Source: Paenibacillus sp. An7
GTDB taxonomy: Bacteria > Bacillota > Bacilli > Paenibacillales > Paenibacillaceae
Length of the DNA stretch: 64,000 bases
Assembly: GCF_009870785.1 (NCBI RefSeq)
Contig: NZ_WTWX01000001.1
Coordinates: 578,065 to 642,064, forward strand
Direction of reading: 5' to 3'
The translations under genes and the position numbers were made by a program. Positions 41,364 to 51,726 of this stretch are shown here, in pieces. How positions within the stretch are numbered: position 1 is the first letter of the stretch; each line of letters begins with the position of its first letter. The notes under the pieces are model-generated. The model searched no databases, was not told the DNA's origin, and saw only the letters and a program-made list of their open reading frames with translations.

Positions 41364-43802
41364 CTACTCAGATAATTGTAGAATTTTCACAATCAAATTT
41401 GTCTTATCAGCGCCTGCAATCGATTTACCGACACTTTTCTTGTCAGATATCGGTGCTGACTCTGTCGAGAACGAAAGTGTTTTTCCTTGTTCCGTCCAAG
41501 CTAGTAATGATTTCGGATCTTTCACATGATAAGCCCCAACAATTCTGGTTCCATTGGATCTTACTCTTTTTCCTTCTTTGAATTCAAAGGTAATGACTCC
41601 CTTACCTCCACGGGTTTGCAGAGGATAATCAAGCAACAAGGAACGCTTACCATACCCAAGTTCCGTAATGGTAAAGATTTCACCCTCATCTTCGTCGACC
41701 CATAGGGCTGCTATTACTTCATCATCGTCTTTTAACTGAATACCTTTGACTCCGCCAGATACACGGCCCATAGAATTAACTTCACTTTCTAAGAAGCGTA
41801 TGCTCATTCCATTCTTCGTCACGAGGAGAATATGTCTATTTCCAGTACTTAATTGTACTTGAATGATCTCATCCCCTGCTGCTACTTTACAAGCTGCTAC
41901 TGCGGAAGAGCGCTTTGTTGCATATTCCTTAAGCTCGGTACGTTTGACTTGACCGCGTTTCGTAACAAATACAAGACTGGTTTCTTCTTGTTCAAAATTA
42001 CGAACAGGAATAACACTAATTACTTTGTCTTCTTTTGATAGGGGAATTACATTGACAATGGCAGTCCCAGGTTCCTTCCACTTAAATTCAGGAATCTGAT
42101 GGACGGGAAGCAAGAAGTATTGGCCCCGCTGTGTGAAAACAAGCAAGTTATCAAGTGTATTCACGTCAAGAATGGAGGTGATCAGATCACCCTCTTTGAC
42201 CCCTGAACTTGTGCGTTCTGCTCCTGATCTAGTATATGACAGCATACTGGTCCGTTTAATATATCCGTCATTGGACAAAGTTACCAACACATCTTCTGAA
42301 TTTACCAATACTTCAAGATTTACTTTCAATTCTTCTACCTGTTCTTGGATGGTTGAACGACGATCGATTCCGTATTTATCACGTATTTCTTTCAGTTCCT
42401 TGCGGATGATACCAATCAATTTGCGGTCGCTCTCCAATATACTACGTAACTCTTTCACTTTTTTCTGGATTTCATCCAGCTCTTTTTGAAGCGTTGTAAT
42501 TTCAAGATTTGTTAATCGGTATAATTGCAAGGTTAAAATGGAGTCCGCTTGTCTTTCAGAGAATCCAAACATCCATTCCAGATTGTTTTGTGCATCTTGG
42601 CGATTCTTGGAGGCTTTGATTGCAGCAATCACTTCATCAAGGATATTCAGAGCCTTTACCAGTCCTTCAAGGACGTGTGCTCTGTCTTCTGCTTTTTCTA
42701 AATCGTATTTGGTACGATAGGTTACCACTTCGCGTTGATGCTTAATGTAAGCTTCCAATATTGGTTTCAAGCCAAGTTGATGCGGCGCTTTATTAACAAT
42801 CGCCACCATATTGAAATTATAAGTGACTTGTAGATCTGTCTTTTTGAACAGATAAGCTAAAATACCTTGTGCATCTGCATCTTTTTTTAGTTCAACAACA
42901 ATTCGCAAACCTTCCCGGCCGCTCTCATCCCGTACTTCGGCAATCCCCTCGACTTTTTTCTCTAAACGGATTGTCTCCATCGCTGTAACAAGACGAGATT
43001 TAACGACTTGATACGGAATTTCCGTAATCACAATTTGTTGCTTACCGCCGCGAAGATTCTCGATATCTGTCTTGGAACGGATATAGATACGACCTTTTCC
43101 GGTACGATACGCATCAAGGATTCCTTCGCCGCCCATAATAATGCCGCCTGTCGGAAAATCTGGACCTTTAATGAAGGTCATGATCTCATCAAGCTCGATC
43201 GAAGGTTTCTCCATCACCGCAATACAAGCATCAATAACTTCTCTTAAATTGTGAGTAGGAATCTCGGTGGCAAAACCTGATGAGATCCCGCTCGCTCCAT
43301 TAACCAACAAGTTTGGATAGCGAGAAGGAAGCACCACAGGTTCCTTCGCCGTATTATCGAAATTGTCTTTAAAAAGAACGGTTCGTTTCTCAATATCACG
43401 CAGGATTTCCATGGCAATGGGTGATAATCTGGCTTCCGTATAACGCATTGCTGCAGCCGGATCATCATCTTGTGAACCCCAGTTACCGTGCCCGTCAACC
43501 AGTACATGGCCCATTTTCCATGGCTGTGCCATACGTACCATCCCATCATAGATGGAGGAATCACCATGGGGATGATAATTTCCCATTACGTCCCCTACTG
43601 TCTTGGCTGATTTCCGGTACGGTTTGTCAGGCGTATTGTTGGAATCATACATCGCATACAAAATCCGTCTTTGTACAGGTTTTAGTCCATCTCGTACATC
43701 GGGAATGGCTCTATCTTGAATTATATATTTAGAATACCGGCCAAAGCGATCACCAACGACTTCTTCTAAAAATGCCGGTAAAAATTGTTCTGGTAAACTC
43801 AT
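41364..43802 (-). CDS. parC: DNA topoisomerase IV subunit A
   Basis: 812 aa. The catalytic tyrosine is in [11 protein letters not shown]; the quinolone-resistance region reads [19 protein letters not shown], with the usual susceptible serine and Asp in place of the more common Glu four residues later. C-terminal beta-pinwheel repeats (from about residue 500) with no GyrA-box, supporting ParC over GyrA. Decatenates daughter chromosomes. 12 bp after parE. Confidence 0.95.
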   Translation of the reverse strand: MSLPEQFLPAFLEEVVGDRFGRYSKYIIQDRAIPDVRDGLKPVQRRILYAMYDSNNTPDKPYRKSAKTVGDVMGNYHPHGDSSIYDGMVRMAQPWKMGHVLVDGHGNWGSQDDDPAAAMRYTEARLSPIAMEILRDIEKRTVLFKDNFDNTAKEPVVLPSRYPNLLVNGASGISSGFATEIPTHNLREVIDACIAVMEKPSIELDEIMTFIKGPDFPTGGIIMGGEGILDAYRTGKGRIYIRSKTDIENLRGGKQQIVITEIPYQVVKSRLVTAMETIRLEKKVEGIAEVRDESGREGLRIVVELKKDADAQGILAYLFKKTDLQVTYNFNMVAIVNKAPHQLGLKPILEAYIKHQREVVTYRTKYDLEKAEDRAHVLEGLVKALNILDEVIAAIKASKNRQDAQNNLEWMFGFSERQADSILTLQLYRLTNLEITTLQKELDEIQKKVKELRSILESDRKLIGIIRKELKEIRDKYGIDRRSTIQEQVEELKVNLEVLVNSEDVLVTLSNDGYIKRTSMLSYTRSGAERTSSGVKEGDLITSILDVNTLDNLLVFTQRGQYFLLPVHQIPEFKWKEPGTAIVNVIPLSKEDKVISVIPVRNFEQEETSLVFVTKRGQVKRTELKEYATKRSSAVAACKVAAGDEIIQVQLSTGNRHILLVTKNGMSIRFLESEVNSMGRVSGGVKGIQLKDDDEVIAALWVDEDEGEIFTITELGYGKRSLLLDYPLQTRGGKGVITFEFKEGKRVRSNGTRIVGAYHVKDPKSLLAWTEQGKTLSFSTESAPISDKKSVGKSIAGADKTNLIVKILQLSE

Positions 43803-43814
43803 TCAAAGCACCTT

Positions 43815-45791
43815 CTATTCTTCGTACTCTGTAAAATCAACATTTTCTACAATCCAGCGTTTACGTGGATCTACTTTGTCACCCATCAGGGTGGATACTC
43901 TTTTTTCTGCTTTTGCTGCATCTTCGATCTGCACTTGCAATAAAGTTCTGGACTCCGGATTCATTGTCGTTTCCCACAATTGATCTGGATTCATTTCACC
44001 GAGCCCTTTGTATCTTTGCAGTTCAAAACCTTTTCCAAATTCTTTTAAATAATCTTGTAGTTGTTCGTCAGTCCATGCGTACCTTGAGGTCTGCTGCTTA
44101 CCGGATTTACGAGAAATTTTATAAAGCGGCGGCTGAGCAATATATACTTTGCCTGCATCAATGAGCGGTTTCATGTAACGATAGAAAAATGTAAGTAAGA
44201 GGACCTGAATATGCGCTCCATCCGTATCGGCATCCGTCATAATGATAATTTTGGAATAATTGCTGTCTTCTACGGCAAATTCTGTTCCAATGCCTGCACC
44301 AATTGCTGCTGTAATGGCACGATATTCTTCATTTTTCATAATGTCGGCAAGTTTCGCCTTCTCGGGGTTCATCGGCTTCCCTTTTAGCGGCAATATCGCC
44401 TGGATCTTCGAATCTCTTCCCTGTTTGGCGGAACCACCGGCAGAGTCTCCTTCAACGATAAACAGTTCGTTTTTTGTAAAATCTTTGGACTGAGCTGGAG
44501 TCAGCTTGCCTCCTAGATTTGAACTTTCACTGCGTTTTTTACCGGTACGCATATCGTCTCTTGCCTTACGAGCAGCCTCGCGTGCTTTTGATGCCTGTAC
44601 TGCTTTTCTAATCAGTGTCTGTGCAACTTGTGGATTTTCTTCTAAAAACCGCTGTAAATTCTCGGTCACGACCTGATCTACTGTACTTCTTGCTGATGCG
44701 CTTCCGAGCTGGTCTTTGGTCTGTCCTACAAATTCAACTTCAGACATCTTGACGCTGATCACCGCCATCATGCCTTCTCTTAAATCATTACCTTCTAAAT
44801 TCTTATCTTTTTCTTTAATCATACTTGTTCGACGAGCATAATCATTCATCACCCGTGTGTACGCTGTTTTAAATCCCGTTTCGTGCGTACCTCCGCCTCT
44901 GGTTGGAATGGAGTTTACGAACGAAGCTATGGTTTCGGTATATCCCGCATTATATTGAATCGCAATTTCGACTTCGATATCATCCTTTTCCGCATTGAAA
45001 TGGATAACTTCGTTTAAGACATCTTTGCCTTCATTCAAATATTCAACAAACTGCTTTGCTCCACCTTCGTAATAGAACTCATCCATTTTGCCAGAACGAT
45101 CATCCTTCAGTACGATCCGCAGACCTGAATTCAGAAAAGCAATCTCCTGAAGACGCTCCGACAACGTATCATAGCTAAGTGCAATCCCGTTTTTGAATAC
45201 CTTGCTGTCCGGTTTAAATGTCACTTTCGTTCCGGTACGGTTCGTATTTCCAAGCACCTCAAGCCCTGTTACCGGTTCACCGACATGCTCTTTACCCTTC
45301 TTGTCTACCCAGTATTCAAAGCGCATCCGGTGAATTTTACCTTCACGATAAATCTCAACTTCAAGCCATTCAGACAAAGCATTGGTAACCGATGCGCCTA
45401 CTCCGTGCAAGCCACCCGATTTTTTATATCCGCCACCGCCAAATTTACCGCCTGCATGAAGAATCGTGTATACGACCTGCGGAGTAGGTACTCCTGTCTT
45501 GTGCATCCCTGTCGGAATACCGCGTCCATTATCAGAAACGGTAACTGAACCATCCTTATGTAGCGATATTTCAATTTTGTTACAATACCTAGCTAAATGT
45601 TCATCGACAGCATTGTCGACAATCTCCCATACTAAATGGTGCAAGCCTGAATTACTTGTGCTACCAATATACATCCCTGGTCTTTTCCGTACTGCAACAA
45701 GTCCTTCCAGCACCTGAATATCATCAGCGCCATAACCGGCTTCTATATCTTTGCCGGAAACTCCAGCAGATAGATCCATTTCCTGGGCCAT
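43815..45791 (-). CDS. parE: DNA topoisomerase IV subunit B
   Basis: 658 aa from ATG 45791 (GGGGGAG upstream; an ATG at 45821 lacks a site). GHKL ATPase with EIVDNAVDEHLA, DNGRGIP, GGLHGVGASVTNALS; TOPRIM with EGDSAGGSAKQGRDS and DADTDGAHIQ. Operon with parC. Confidence 0.95.
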   Translation of the reverse strand: MAQEMDLSAGVSGKDIEAGYGADDIQVLEGLVAVRKRPGMYIGSTSNSGLHHLVWEIVDNAVDEHLARYCNKIEISLHKDGSVTVSDNGRGIPTGMHKTGVPTPQVVYTILHAGGKFGGGGYKKSGGLHGVGASVTNALSEWLEVEIYREGKIHRMRFEYWVDKKGKEHVGEPVTGLEVLGNTNRTGTKVTFKPDSKVFKNGIALSYDTLSERLQEIAFLNSGLRIVLKDDRSGKMDEFYYEGGAKQFVEYLNEGKDVLNEVIHFNAEKDDIEVEIAIQYNAGYTETIASFVNSIPTRGGGTHETGFKTAYTRVMNDYARRTSMIKEKDKNLEGNDLREGMMAVISVKMSEVEFVGQTKDQLGSASARSTVDQVVTENLQRFLEENPQVAQTLIRKAVQASKAREAARKARDDMRTGKKRSESSNLGGKLTPAQSKDFTKNELFIVEGDSAGGSAKQGRDSKIQAILPLKGKPMNPEKAKLADIMKNEEYRAITAAIGAGIGTEFAVEDSNYSKIIIMTDADTDGAHIQVLLLTFFYRYMKPLIDAGKVYIAQPPLYKISRKSGKQQTSRYAWTDEQLQDYLKEFGKGFELQRYKGLGEMNPDQLWETTMNPESRTLLQVQIEDAAKAEKRVSTLMGDKVDPRKRWIVENVDFTEYEE

Positions 45792-45986
45792 AAATGCTCC
45801 CCCTCTTATGCCTTCACTCATTTATGAATGATCACACTTTTAGAATATTAATATATTTCACAGTACAAGCGGATCTTCTCTATAGAAATCCTTCAGAACG
45901 TCTATAGACAAATTATGGAAACCTATTCTGTTTTTACCTTAAAACTTCGAAAAATGCAAACAGATGTTTTCTTATCCTTGTCCATT

Positions 45987-46976
45987 TTAATTCAAGATAT
46001 CCCGTTTCGTAAAGACAAGGAATGAAACAACCAGTGAAGTGAGTCCCCAAACGGTAAGAACTCCAAGTGAAAATACCAAAGTCATTCCTTCAATCGGCGG
46101 CAAAGTACCCGATAAGTAACCGGTGAGACCAAGGTTCACCATGAATAAATATTTGGCAGTGCTCCAAGAAGAAGCCATATTCGTTAAAATACTTCCTGCA
46201 ATTAGTGCAGCCATCATAATGACAATACTCGCAGAAGTACTTCTTACTAGAGTAGACACCATAAAAGACAGGATCGCTACGATGATGCTGACAAACCATA
46301 AGAGCCCAGACTGCATCAGTAAATACTTCCACTGGGGCACCATATGGACCTTTGACATATCCACATCAGAACCATGGATTTGAAAACCGGTAAAGATGGG
46401 CATCGTAAATCCTTTATATCCAAAAAAGAGCCCTGCTATAAGATAGCATATAACAAATACAGCAAGAACAAGAAGAGAAACGAATAAAAATAAGGTGAGG
46501 AGTTTACTCAATAATATTTTCCATCTCCGAACAGGTCTCGTTAGTAGCATTTTAATCGTTCCCGATGTTCTCTCTCCAGATACAAGATCTGAGGCCATTG
46601 CAACCACAAGCAAAGGAATAAACAAGTTTATGGAATTGTTCATAAATACTCTTGTAAATGTAACCCCGCTAGGCTCATTCGGATTGAGATCATGCTCAAG
46701 ATAATATTGAAGCTGTTGAATATAAATTCTGCGATATTTCTTCCATTCCTCCGGTACCCGGTCACTTCCGAGTGAATTCTGATTATCCGTGATTGCTTGC
46801 TGCATTTCAAGCCGCCAGTCATTTCCAAACTTTTCGCGCTTTGATTCAGACTCTTTCATCTGAGCATAGGTAAACATCGGCGTTAATACAAGCAAAACAA
46901 GTATAATTACGTAAAATCTTTTTTTCTTGATCATTTTAATGGTCTCGTTCTTAACCAAGGGCAAGAGACTATTCAA
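45987..46976 (-). CDS. ABC-2 type permease
   Basis: About 329 aa. Six TM helices: one at the N-terminus, a large extracellular loop (about 35-110, with YLEHDLNPNEPSGVTFTRVFMNN), then five more. GERTSGTIKMLLTRPVRRWKILLSKLL is the typical ABC-2 coupling region. The start is probably TTG 46976 (6 nt after AAGGTG); GTG 46985 has poor SD spacing. Overlaps the ATPase gene. Confidence 0.85.
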   Translation of the reverse strand: MNSLLPLVKNETIKMIKKKRFYVIILVLLVLTPMFTYAQMKESESKREKFGNDWRLEMQQAITDNQNSLGSDRVPEEWKKYRRIYIQQLQYYLEHDLNPNEPSGVTFTRVFMNNSINLFIPLLVVAMASDLVSGERTSGTIKMLLTRPVRRWKILLSKLLTLFLFVSLLVLAVFVICYLIAGLFFGYKGFTMPIFTGFQIHGSDVDMSKVHMVPQWKYLLMQSGLLWFVSIIVAILSFMVSTLVRSTSASIVIMMAALIAGSILTNMASSWSTAKYLFMVNLGLTGYLSGTLPPIEGMTLVFSLGVLTVWGLTSLVVSFLVFTKRDILN

Positions 46977-47937
46977 TAGATTCACCTTCTGTCATTCGTA
47001 AAAATAACTGTTCAAGTGTAGGATGTACTCTTTGTACTCCCTCCACTTTCACTCCCGCAATGACCATGGTTTTCACCATTTGTGATACGAGTTCCTCCGG
47101 CATCTCAGTAATGATCGCATTAGGTCCAAGATTTGCGATCAACGTGTCATCTAACATGGTTGTATCTCGCAGTCTCTTAATTTTCGGATGATTCGTTAAC
47201 CAGCGAGCTCCCTCATCCAGTGGATTTAAGTGCCAAACCGTGATATTACTATGTTCTCCAATTAGTTCATCGACTTTACCTACCGTGAGCACTTCACCGT
47301 TATTAATAATAGCCACTCGATCACACAGAAGCTGAATTTCACTAAGCAAATGACTGCTGACAAGAACGGCTAAACCTTCCTCAGCCAGTTTTTTAATAAA
47401 AGCCCTCAGTTCCTTGATCCCTTTGGGATCAAGACCATTCGTCGGTTCATCTAATATAAGTAGTTTTGGATTTCCTAGAAGCGCTTGAGCGATACCTAAG
47501 CGTTGGCGCATCCCCAAAGAGTATGTGCTTACTTTATCATGTATTCGCTGATCCAGTCCCACTGTCTTCGTAACATCATAGATCCGCTCCTCCGTAACGT
47601 CCGGAAGCATTCGTGCAAAGTGTTCTAAATTCTCAAACCCTGTTAAATAATTATACATCTCGGGGTTTTCGACTATAGATCCTACATACCTTAGTGCTTG
47701 CTCAGGTTTTTGGTGGACAGGGTATCCACATACCTCCACAACCCCTTCTGTCGGTTTAATCAAATCAACAAGCATTCGGATGGTCGTTGTCTTCCCCGCT
47801 CCATTTGGACCTAAAAACCCGAAGATTTCGCCAGCATGCACTTCAAAAGTAACATCTTTAATAATCCACTTACGCCCTATCTTTTTTTTCAGATGCTTTA
47901 CAGATAATACGATTTCCTCTGACAGATATTCACTCAT
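46969..47937 (-). CDS. ABC transporter ATPase (partner of ABC-2 permease)
   Basis: 322 aa from ATG 47937 (GGAG 7 nt upstream), overlapping the hydrolase gene by 8 bp. Walker A GPNGAGKTT, signature YSLGMRQRL, Walker B LLILDEPTNGLD, H-loop VSSHLLSE. The C-terminal extension is typical of bacitracin/lantibiotic-type exporters (BcrA-like), but the substrate is unknown. Confidence 0.92.
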   Translation of the reverse strand: MSEYLSEEIVLSVKHLKKKIGRKWIIKDVTFEVHAGEIFGFLGPNGAGKTTTIRMLVDLIKPTEGVVEVCGYPVHQKPEQALRYVGSIVENPEMYNYLTGFENLEHFARMLPDVTEERIYDVTKTVGLDQRIHDKVSTYSLGMRQRLGIAQALLGNPKLLILDEPTNGLDPKGIKELRAFIKKLAEEGLAVLVSSHLLSEIQLLCDRVAIINNGEVLTVGKVDELIGEHSNITVWHLNPLDEGARWLTNHPKIKRLRDTTMLDDTLIANLGPNAIITEMPEELVSQMVKTMVIAGVKVEGVQRVHPTLEQLFLRMTEGESIE

Positions 47938-48781
47938 CGCCCATCTCCACCTTTTTTCCATGTTGATCAGTGATGCCAAGTACCTCTACGATTCGTTCTG
48001 CCATCTCTTCATAGCCCTGTGCATTCGGATGAAAATGGTCACTGGCAAGCAGCTGCGGCACATTGTTCTCAAACAGGTCAAATGTAGGCGCAAGTGCCAT
48101 CTGATCATAGGTGCTTATCAGCTCAAGCACTTTACTATTCCATGTGGTTACTACAGCATTCCCAACTTGTTTCAGATCTTTCAAATCATTAAAAGGATTA
48201 TATAAACCAACATAAACAATCTTGGCATTAGGATTAATCTCCGCTATTTTTTTCAGCACTTTTTCGAGCGAATCGGAAGCTTTGGTTAAAAGCTCAAAGA
48301 GTGCAGCCGTGTCCGGAATATTGATATCTGCTGCTTGACCCGCCTGAGCACCTTGAAACAGATCATTTGCACCGATGGAGAGCAGAATAAGGTTAGATTG
48401 TTCCAGCGTATATTTCACCCCTGCTTCGTCTAGCTCAGGAAAAAGTTTCTCCGCTGTAAGTCCGTTGATCGCTAAATTTGCTGTTACTCTAACTTCTTTT
48501 CCATCTTCTTTAAGCATACTGACAACCCGGCGAACAAATCCCTTTCCCTCATCATCTCCTGTACCTTTGGCAAGCGAGTCACCAATAGCAGCAATTTTAA
48601 TTTCTGTAGATTGTTCGATAGGGGAAGTGGTAGTTGTCTCTTTTTGTTCAGATATAAAATCAGTGTTACCTGAAGGGTTCACTATATCCTGAACGGCTAT
48701 AATAAAGCCATAAATAAGCACGCATGTCACAATGATGGATACCGTACTCACAGTGATCCAAATTCTATTTGATGACTTCAC
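47930..48781 (-). CDS. SGNH/GDSL-type hydrolase, membrane-anchored
   Basis: 283 aa from GTG 48781 (AAGGG 9 nt upstream). One N-terminal TM helix, then an extracellular SGNH domain: block I AIGDSLAKGTGD (nucleophile Ser), block II AINGLTAEKL, block III LSIGANDLF, block V SDHFHPNAQGY (Asp-His). Resembles Bacillus YpmR-type lipases/esterases; acts on an acyl or acetyl ester at the cell surface. First gene of an operon with the ABC ATPase and permease (both overlaps are 8 bp), which suggests a linked envelope function. Confidence 0.88.
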   Translation of the reverse strand: MKSSNRIWITVSTVSIIVTCVLIYGFIIAVQDIVNPSGNTDFISEQKETTTTSPIEQSTEIKIAAIGDSLAKGTGDDEGKGFVRRVVSMLKEDGKEVRVTANLAINGLTAEKLFPELDEAGVKYTLEQSNLILLSIGANDLFQGAQAGQAADINIPDTAALFELLTKASDSLEKVLKKIAEINPNAKIVYVGLYNPFNDLKDLKQVGNAVVTTWNSKVLELISTYDQMALAPTFDLFENNVPQLLASDHFHPNAQGYEEMAERIVEVLGITDQHGKKVEMGDE

Positions 48782-48884
48782 AAAAACATTCCCTTCACGC
48801 TGTATTTACTTACAGTAACCATAAAACTTCCCGTCCTTATTTGCAAATCAATGCCTTTCTCCTCTTTACTATCTGCCATTAAAT

Positions 48885-48917
48885 GAAAAAAAGACCTCCA
48901 ACAATCGTGGAGATCTC
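48885..48917 (-). terminator. Terminator of the CAP gene
   Basis: Minus strand: 9-bp stem with one mismatch (48892-48900 with 48908-48916) followed by a seven-T run. Confidence 0.82.
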
Positions 48918-49015
48918 AAAATAACTTCAAAATAGGATAGCACCTAAAAAATATGGCATCTTGCATGTAAAGGTAAATCATAAGGTTATGATATTAGTCA
49001 AAGGTTAGAAATGTA

Positions 49016-49663
49016 TTATTTTCCGACAAAAGCTTGCACCCAGTACCCGTTAACATATCCTACACCAATCAATGTAAAATTCTTATTCATAATATTTGCT
49101 TTGTGACCTGGGCTGTTCATCCAAGCTTTTACTACTTCTGCAGGTGTTTTTTGCCCTTTGGCAATGTTTTCACCCGCATATTTATAAGTAATACCAAACT
49201 TCTTCATCATATCAAATGGAGATCCATAAGTGGGAGAAGTGTGACTGAAATAGTTGTTATCATTCATGTCTTGGGCTTTGGCTACAGCCATTTTAGTAAG
49301 ATTCGTGTGAATAACAAGCGGTTTAAGGCCAGCCTTCGCACGTTCTTTATTTACCAGTGACACGACTTCTTTTGCATAAGCAGATACGACAGAAGAACTG
49401 CTTTGATCTTGACTTGTGCTGTTATTGCCCGTACCACTGTTCGAATTGTTATTACCCGAACCTGATTGGGGTTTTTGCACGGCCCCCCCTATGTAACCAT
49501 TCTGCTGCAACCATTGCTGAATATATTTGCTATAACTTTGACCTTTTTGCGTAGATAGAGAATGAGCGGAAACAAGTCCTGCTCCGGGAATCAACATTCC
49601 AGCTGCAAGAACAGCGGAAAGACTTCCTGCAATAATTGTTTTTTTAAGAACGTTCTTCTTCAA
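49016..49663 (-). CDS. Secreted CAP-domain (SCP/PR1) protein
   Basis: 215 aa from TTG 49663 (AGGAG 10 nt upstream). Sec signal peptide with cleavage near VSAHS, a short N-terminal module (YSKYIQQWLQQNGYIG), a Ser/Asn/Gly linker, then a CAP domain: LVNKERAKAGLKPLVIH, FSHTSPTYGSPFDMM, AGENIAKGQ, AWMNSPGHKANIM. Resembles B. subtilis YkwD/SafA-associated CAP proteins; function unknown, possibly wall-associated. Confidence 0.88.
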   Translation of the reverse strand: MKKNVLKKTIIAGSLSAVLAAGMLIPGAGLVSAHSLSTQKGQSYSKYIQQWLQQNGYIGGAVQKPQSGSGNNNSNSGTGNNSTSQDQSSSSVVSAYAKEVVSLVNKERAKAGLKPLVIHTNLTKMAVAKAQDMNDNNYFSHTSPTYGSPFDMMKKFGITYKYAGENIAKGQKTPAEVVKAWMNSPGHKANIMNKNFTLIGVGYVNGYWVQAFVGK

Positions 49664-49870
49664 AATAATTCAACTCCTACATTAATTATTACAATTTTGT
49701 AACTGTAATGATTAGGATTATATCAGCGATTTTTAAATTTGTTAACCCGTAAATAATGGAAATAGTTAAAAAGTCGTAACTTTTTGATAGAATAGCATCA
49801 GAATCGCTTTGTAATAAAAAACACAGAAAAATATTCCAAATTAAACGATGATATAACGAAATAGAAAGCA

Positions 49871-49918
49871 TAAAAAAACAACCTAATGGAAAAAACCATT
49901 AGGTTGTTCATTATTTTT
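49871..49918. terminator. Bidirectional terminator after the GNAT gene
   Basis: Perfect 13-bp stem (49877-49889 with 49896-49908), A/T runs on both sides. The rest of 49664-49870 is AT-rich and shows no gene. Confidence 0.9.
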
Positions 49919-49962
49919 TAATATGAATTCATTAAAAATGGAGTCTGTCTCGTATATATAGA

Positions 49963-50418
49963 TTAAAGCGACTTGCTGAACCGATACCCATGTTTGATAA
50001 AACCGATATGCTCGTAAAATGGATATGAGGACTTATGCTCATCCCGATTGCCTTCGATAATAAGCAATTTTTCGCTTCCATGTTCACGTGCCCAACTCTC
50101 AGCCAACTCCAGTAGTCTACGCCCAATTCCTTCACCTCGGTGTGAATGACGGACAATAAGAGAAGTAATTTGTGTTGCTTGATTACGGCTTGCATGAGAT
50201 TGAATACACTGCAAACCTAGTAAACCAACTACTTCCTTTTCTACTTCCGCTACCAACATACAAGCTTTCTCGCTCGTTTGACTCATCTGAATGCGTTCCC
50301 TCATGACTCCAGGAGTAGCTGGATATCTGACCTCATGCATCAGACTCGTTACCGAATCCACATCGTGCAGTTCGCATGCTCGAATCGTCAGTACTGGGGC
50401 CTCTACATTACTTAACAT
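49963..50418 (-). CDS. GNAT family N-acetyltransferase
   Basis: 151 aa. Acetyl-CoA-binding motif A is in [26 protein letters not shown]; motif B in [16 protein letters not shown]. Substrate unknown. Its start overlaps the end of purT by 11 bp, so it is co-translated with it. Confidence 0.9.
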   Translation of the reverse strand: MLSNVEAPVLTIRACELHDVDSVTSLMHEVRYPATPGVMRERIQMSQTSEKACMLVAEVEKEVVGLLGLQCIQSHASRNQATQITSLIVRHSHRGEGIGRRLLELAESWAREHGSEKLLIIEGNRDEHKSSYPFYEHIGFIKHGYRFSKSL

Positions 50419-51595
50419 GGTTAACCTCCACTTTCAACATATTTGCGGCTTGTTTTGCCGTATCTCGTGCTCTCTCTACATTGGGTGATGCACTTAATGC
50501 TACTGCCATTCTTCTCCCTACTTTAGTCTCAGGTTTTCCAAACAAACGGACCTGAGTTCTTGGTAAAGATAGTGCTTCAGACACGCCAAGAATTTTGTAG
50601 GATGCTGTCTCTAAATCTGCTTTTAGTGTAGCAGAAGCACCGGGTGTTAACAACTCCACACTGGTAACTGGAAAACCAAGAATTGCCCTTACATGGAGTG
50701 CAAATTCAGATAGGTCCTGCGTAACCATGGTTACCATTCCGGTATCATGAGGACGCGGAGAAACCTCACTAAATACAACTCCATCCTTCGTTAGAAAAAG
50801 TTCAACCCCAAATAAACCGTAACCCCCAAGTTTATCTGTAATCCGCTTTGCGATTTCTTTTGCTTCATTCAGCTGCTCTTCGCTCATCGGATGCGGTTGC
50901 CAAGATTCTATATAATCCCCATCCTTTTGGATATGTCCAATAGGTGGGCAAAATACCGTGCCAGATACAGAACGGACAGTCAGCAGGGTAATTTCACTTT
51001 CAAATTCAACAAATGCTTCGACAATAACTCGAGTCGTTTTTGCTCTAGCACCCTCCAAGGCAGCATTCCAACTAGATTCAGCATCCTCATAGGTACGGCA
51101 TACACTTTGTCCTTTACCTGAAGAGCTCATCAGCGGTTTTACAACACATGGAGTTCCCAGTTCACGAACTGCGGCTTGCAGTGTTTCCAAACTATCTGCA
51201 AATCGATAAGCAGCAGTAGTAATCCCAAGTTCCTCTGCTGCCAGGCGCCGGATTCCTTCCCGGTCCATCGTCAGCTTTGTTGCTCTAGCGGTTGGAACGA
51301 CACAAAATCCTTCTTCTTCAAGCTGAATTAGTGCATCGGTTGCAATTGCTTCAATCTCAGGAACGATTATGTCGGGTTGCTCTTTCCGGATGATCTCTTT
51401 TAACAATTCTCCATCCAACATATTAATACAGTATGACCTATGGGCGATTTGCATCGCAGGTGCATTATCGTAGCGATCAACTGCTATGGTCTCCACACCA
51501 AGTCTTTGGGCTTCGATAATGACTTCTTTTCCTAACTCTCCGCTGCCAAGCAGCAGCAACTTTTTGGCTTCAGCCGAAAAAGGAGCACCCCACAT
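50408..51595 (-). CDS. purT: Formate-dependent phosphoribosylglycinamide formyltransferase
   Basis: 395 aa. ATP-grasp enzyme: N-terminal [54 protein letters not shown] (ATP lid), [28 protein letters not shown]. Converts GAR plus formate plus ATP to FGAR in purine synthesis, replacing folate-dependent PurN. Not in a pur operon here; no purine riboswitch or PUR box recognised upstream. Confidence 0.95.
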   Translation of the reverse strand: MWGAPFSAEAKKLLLLGSGELGKEVIIEAQRLGVETIAVDRYDNAPAMQIAHRSYCINMLDGELLKEIIRKEQPDIIVPEIEAIATDALIQLEEEGFCVVPTARATKLTMDREGIRRLAAEELGITTAAYRFADSLETLQAAVRELGTPCVVKPLMSSSGKGQSVCRTYEDAESSWNAALEGARAKTTRVIVEAFVEFESEITLLTVRSVSGTVFCPPIGHIQKDGDYIESWQPHPMSEEQLNEAKEIAKRITDKLGGYGLFGVELFLTKDGVVFSEVSPRPHDTGMVTMVTQDLSEFALHVRAILGFPVTSVELLTPGASATLKADLETASYKILGVSEALSLPRTQVRLFGKPETKVGRRMAVALSASPNVERARDTAKQAANMLKVEVNHVK

Positions 51596-51726
51596 TCTCT
51601 CCCATCCCCCTATGTGAGAAATCTATTACATTTCTCTATTTTCAGGGTTATTGCGGCAGAATGCAAGAGTGCTCGACTTTTTTCTTGTGAATATTACATG
51701 GATTTTCGTTTTCTGACGATCAAAAT

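Noticed and set aside
51596..51726. Purine riboswitch or PUR box upstream of purT
   Set aside because: No conserved purine-aptamer core or inverted PUR box visible.
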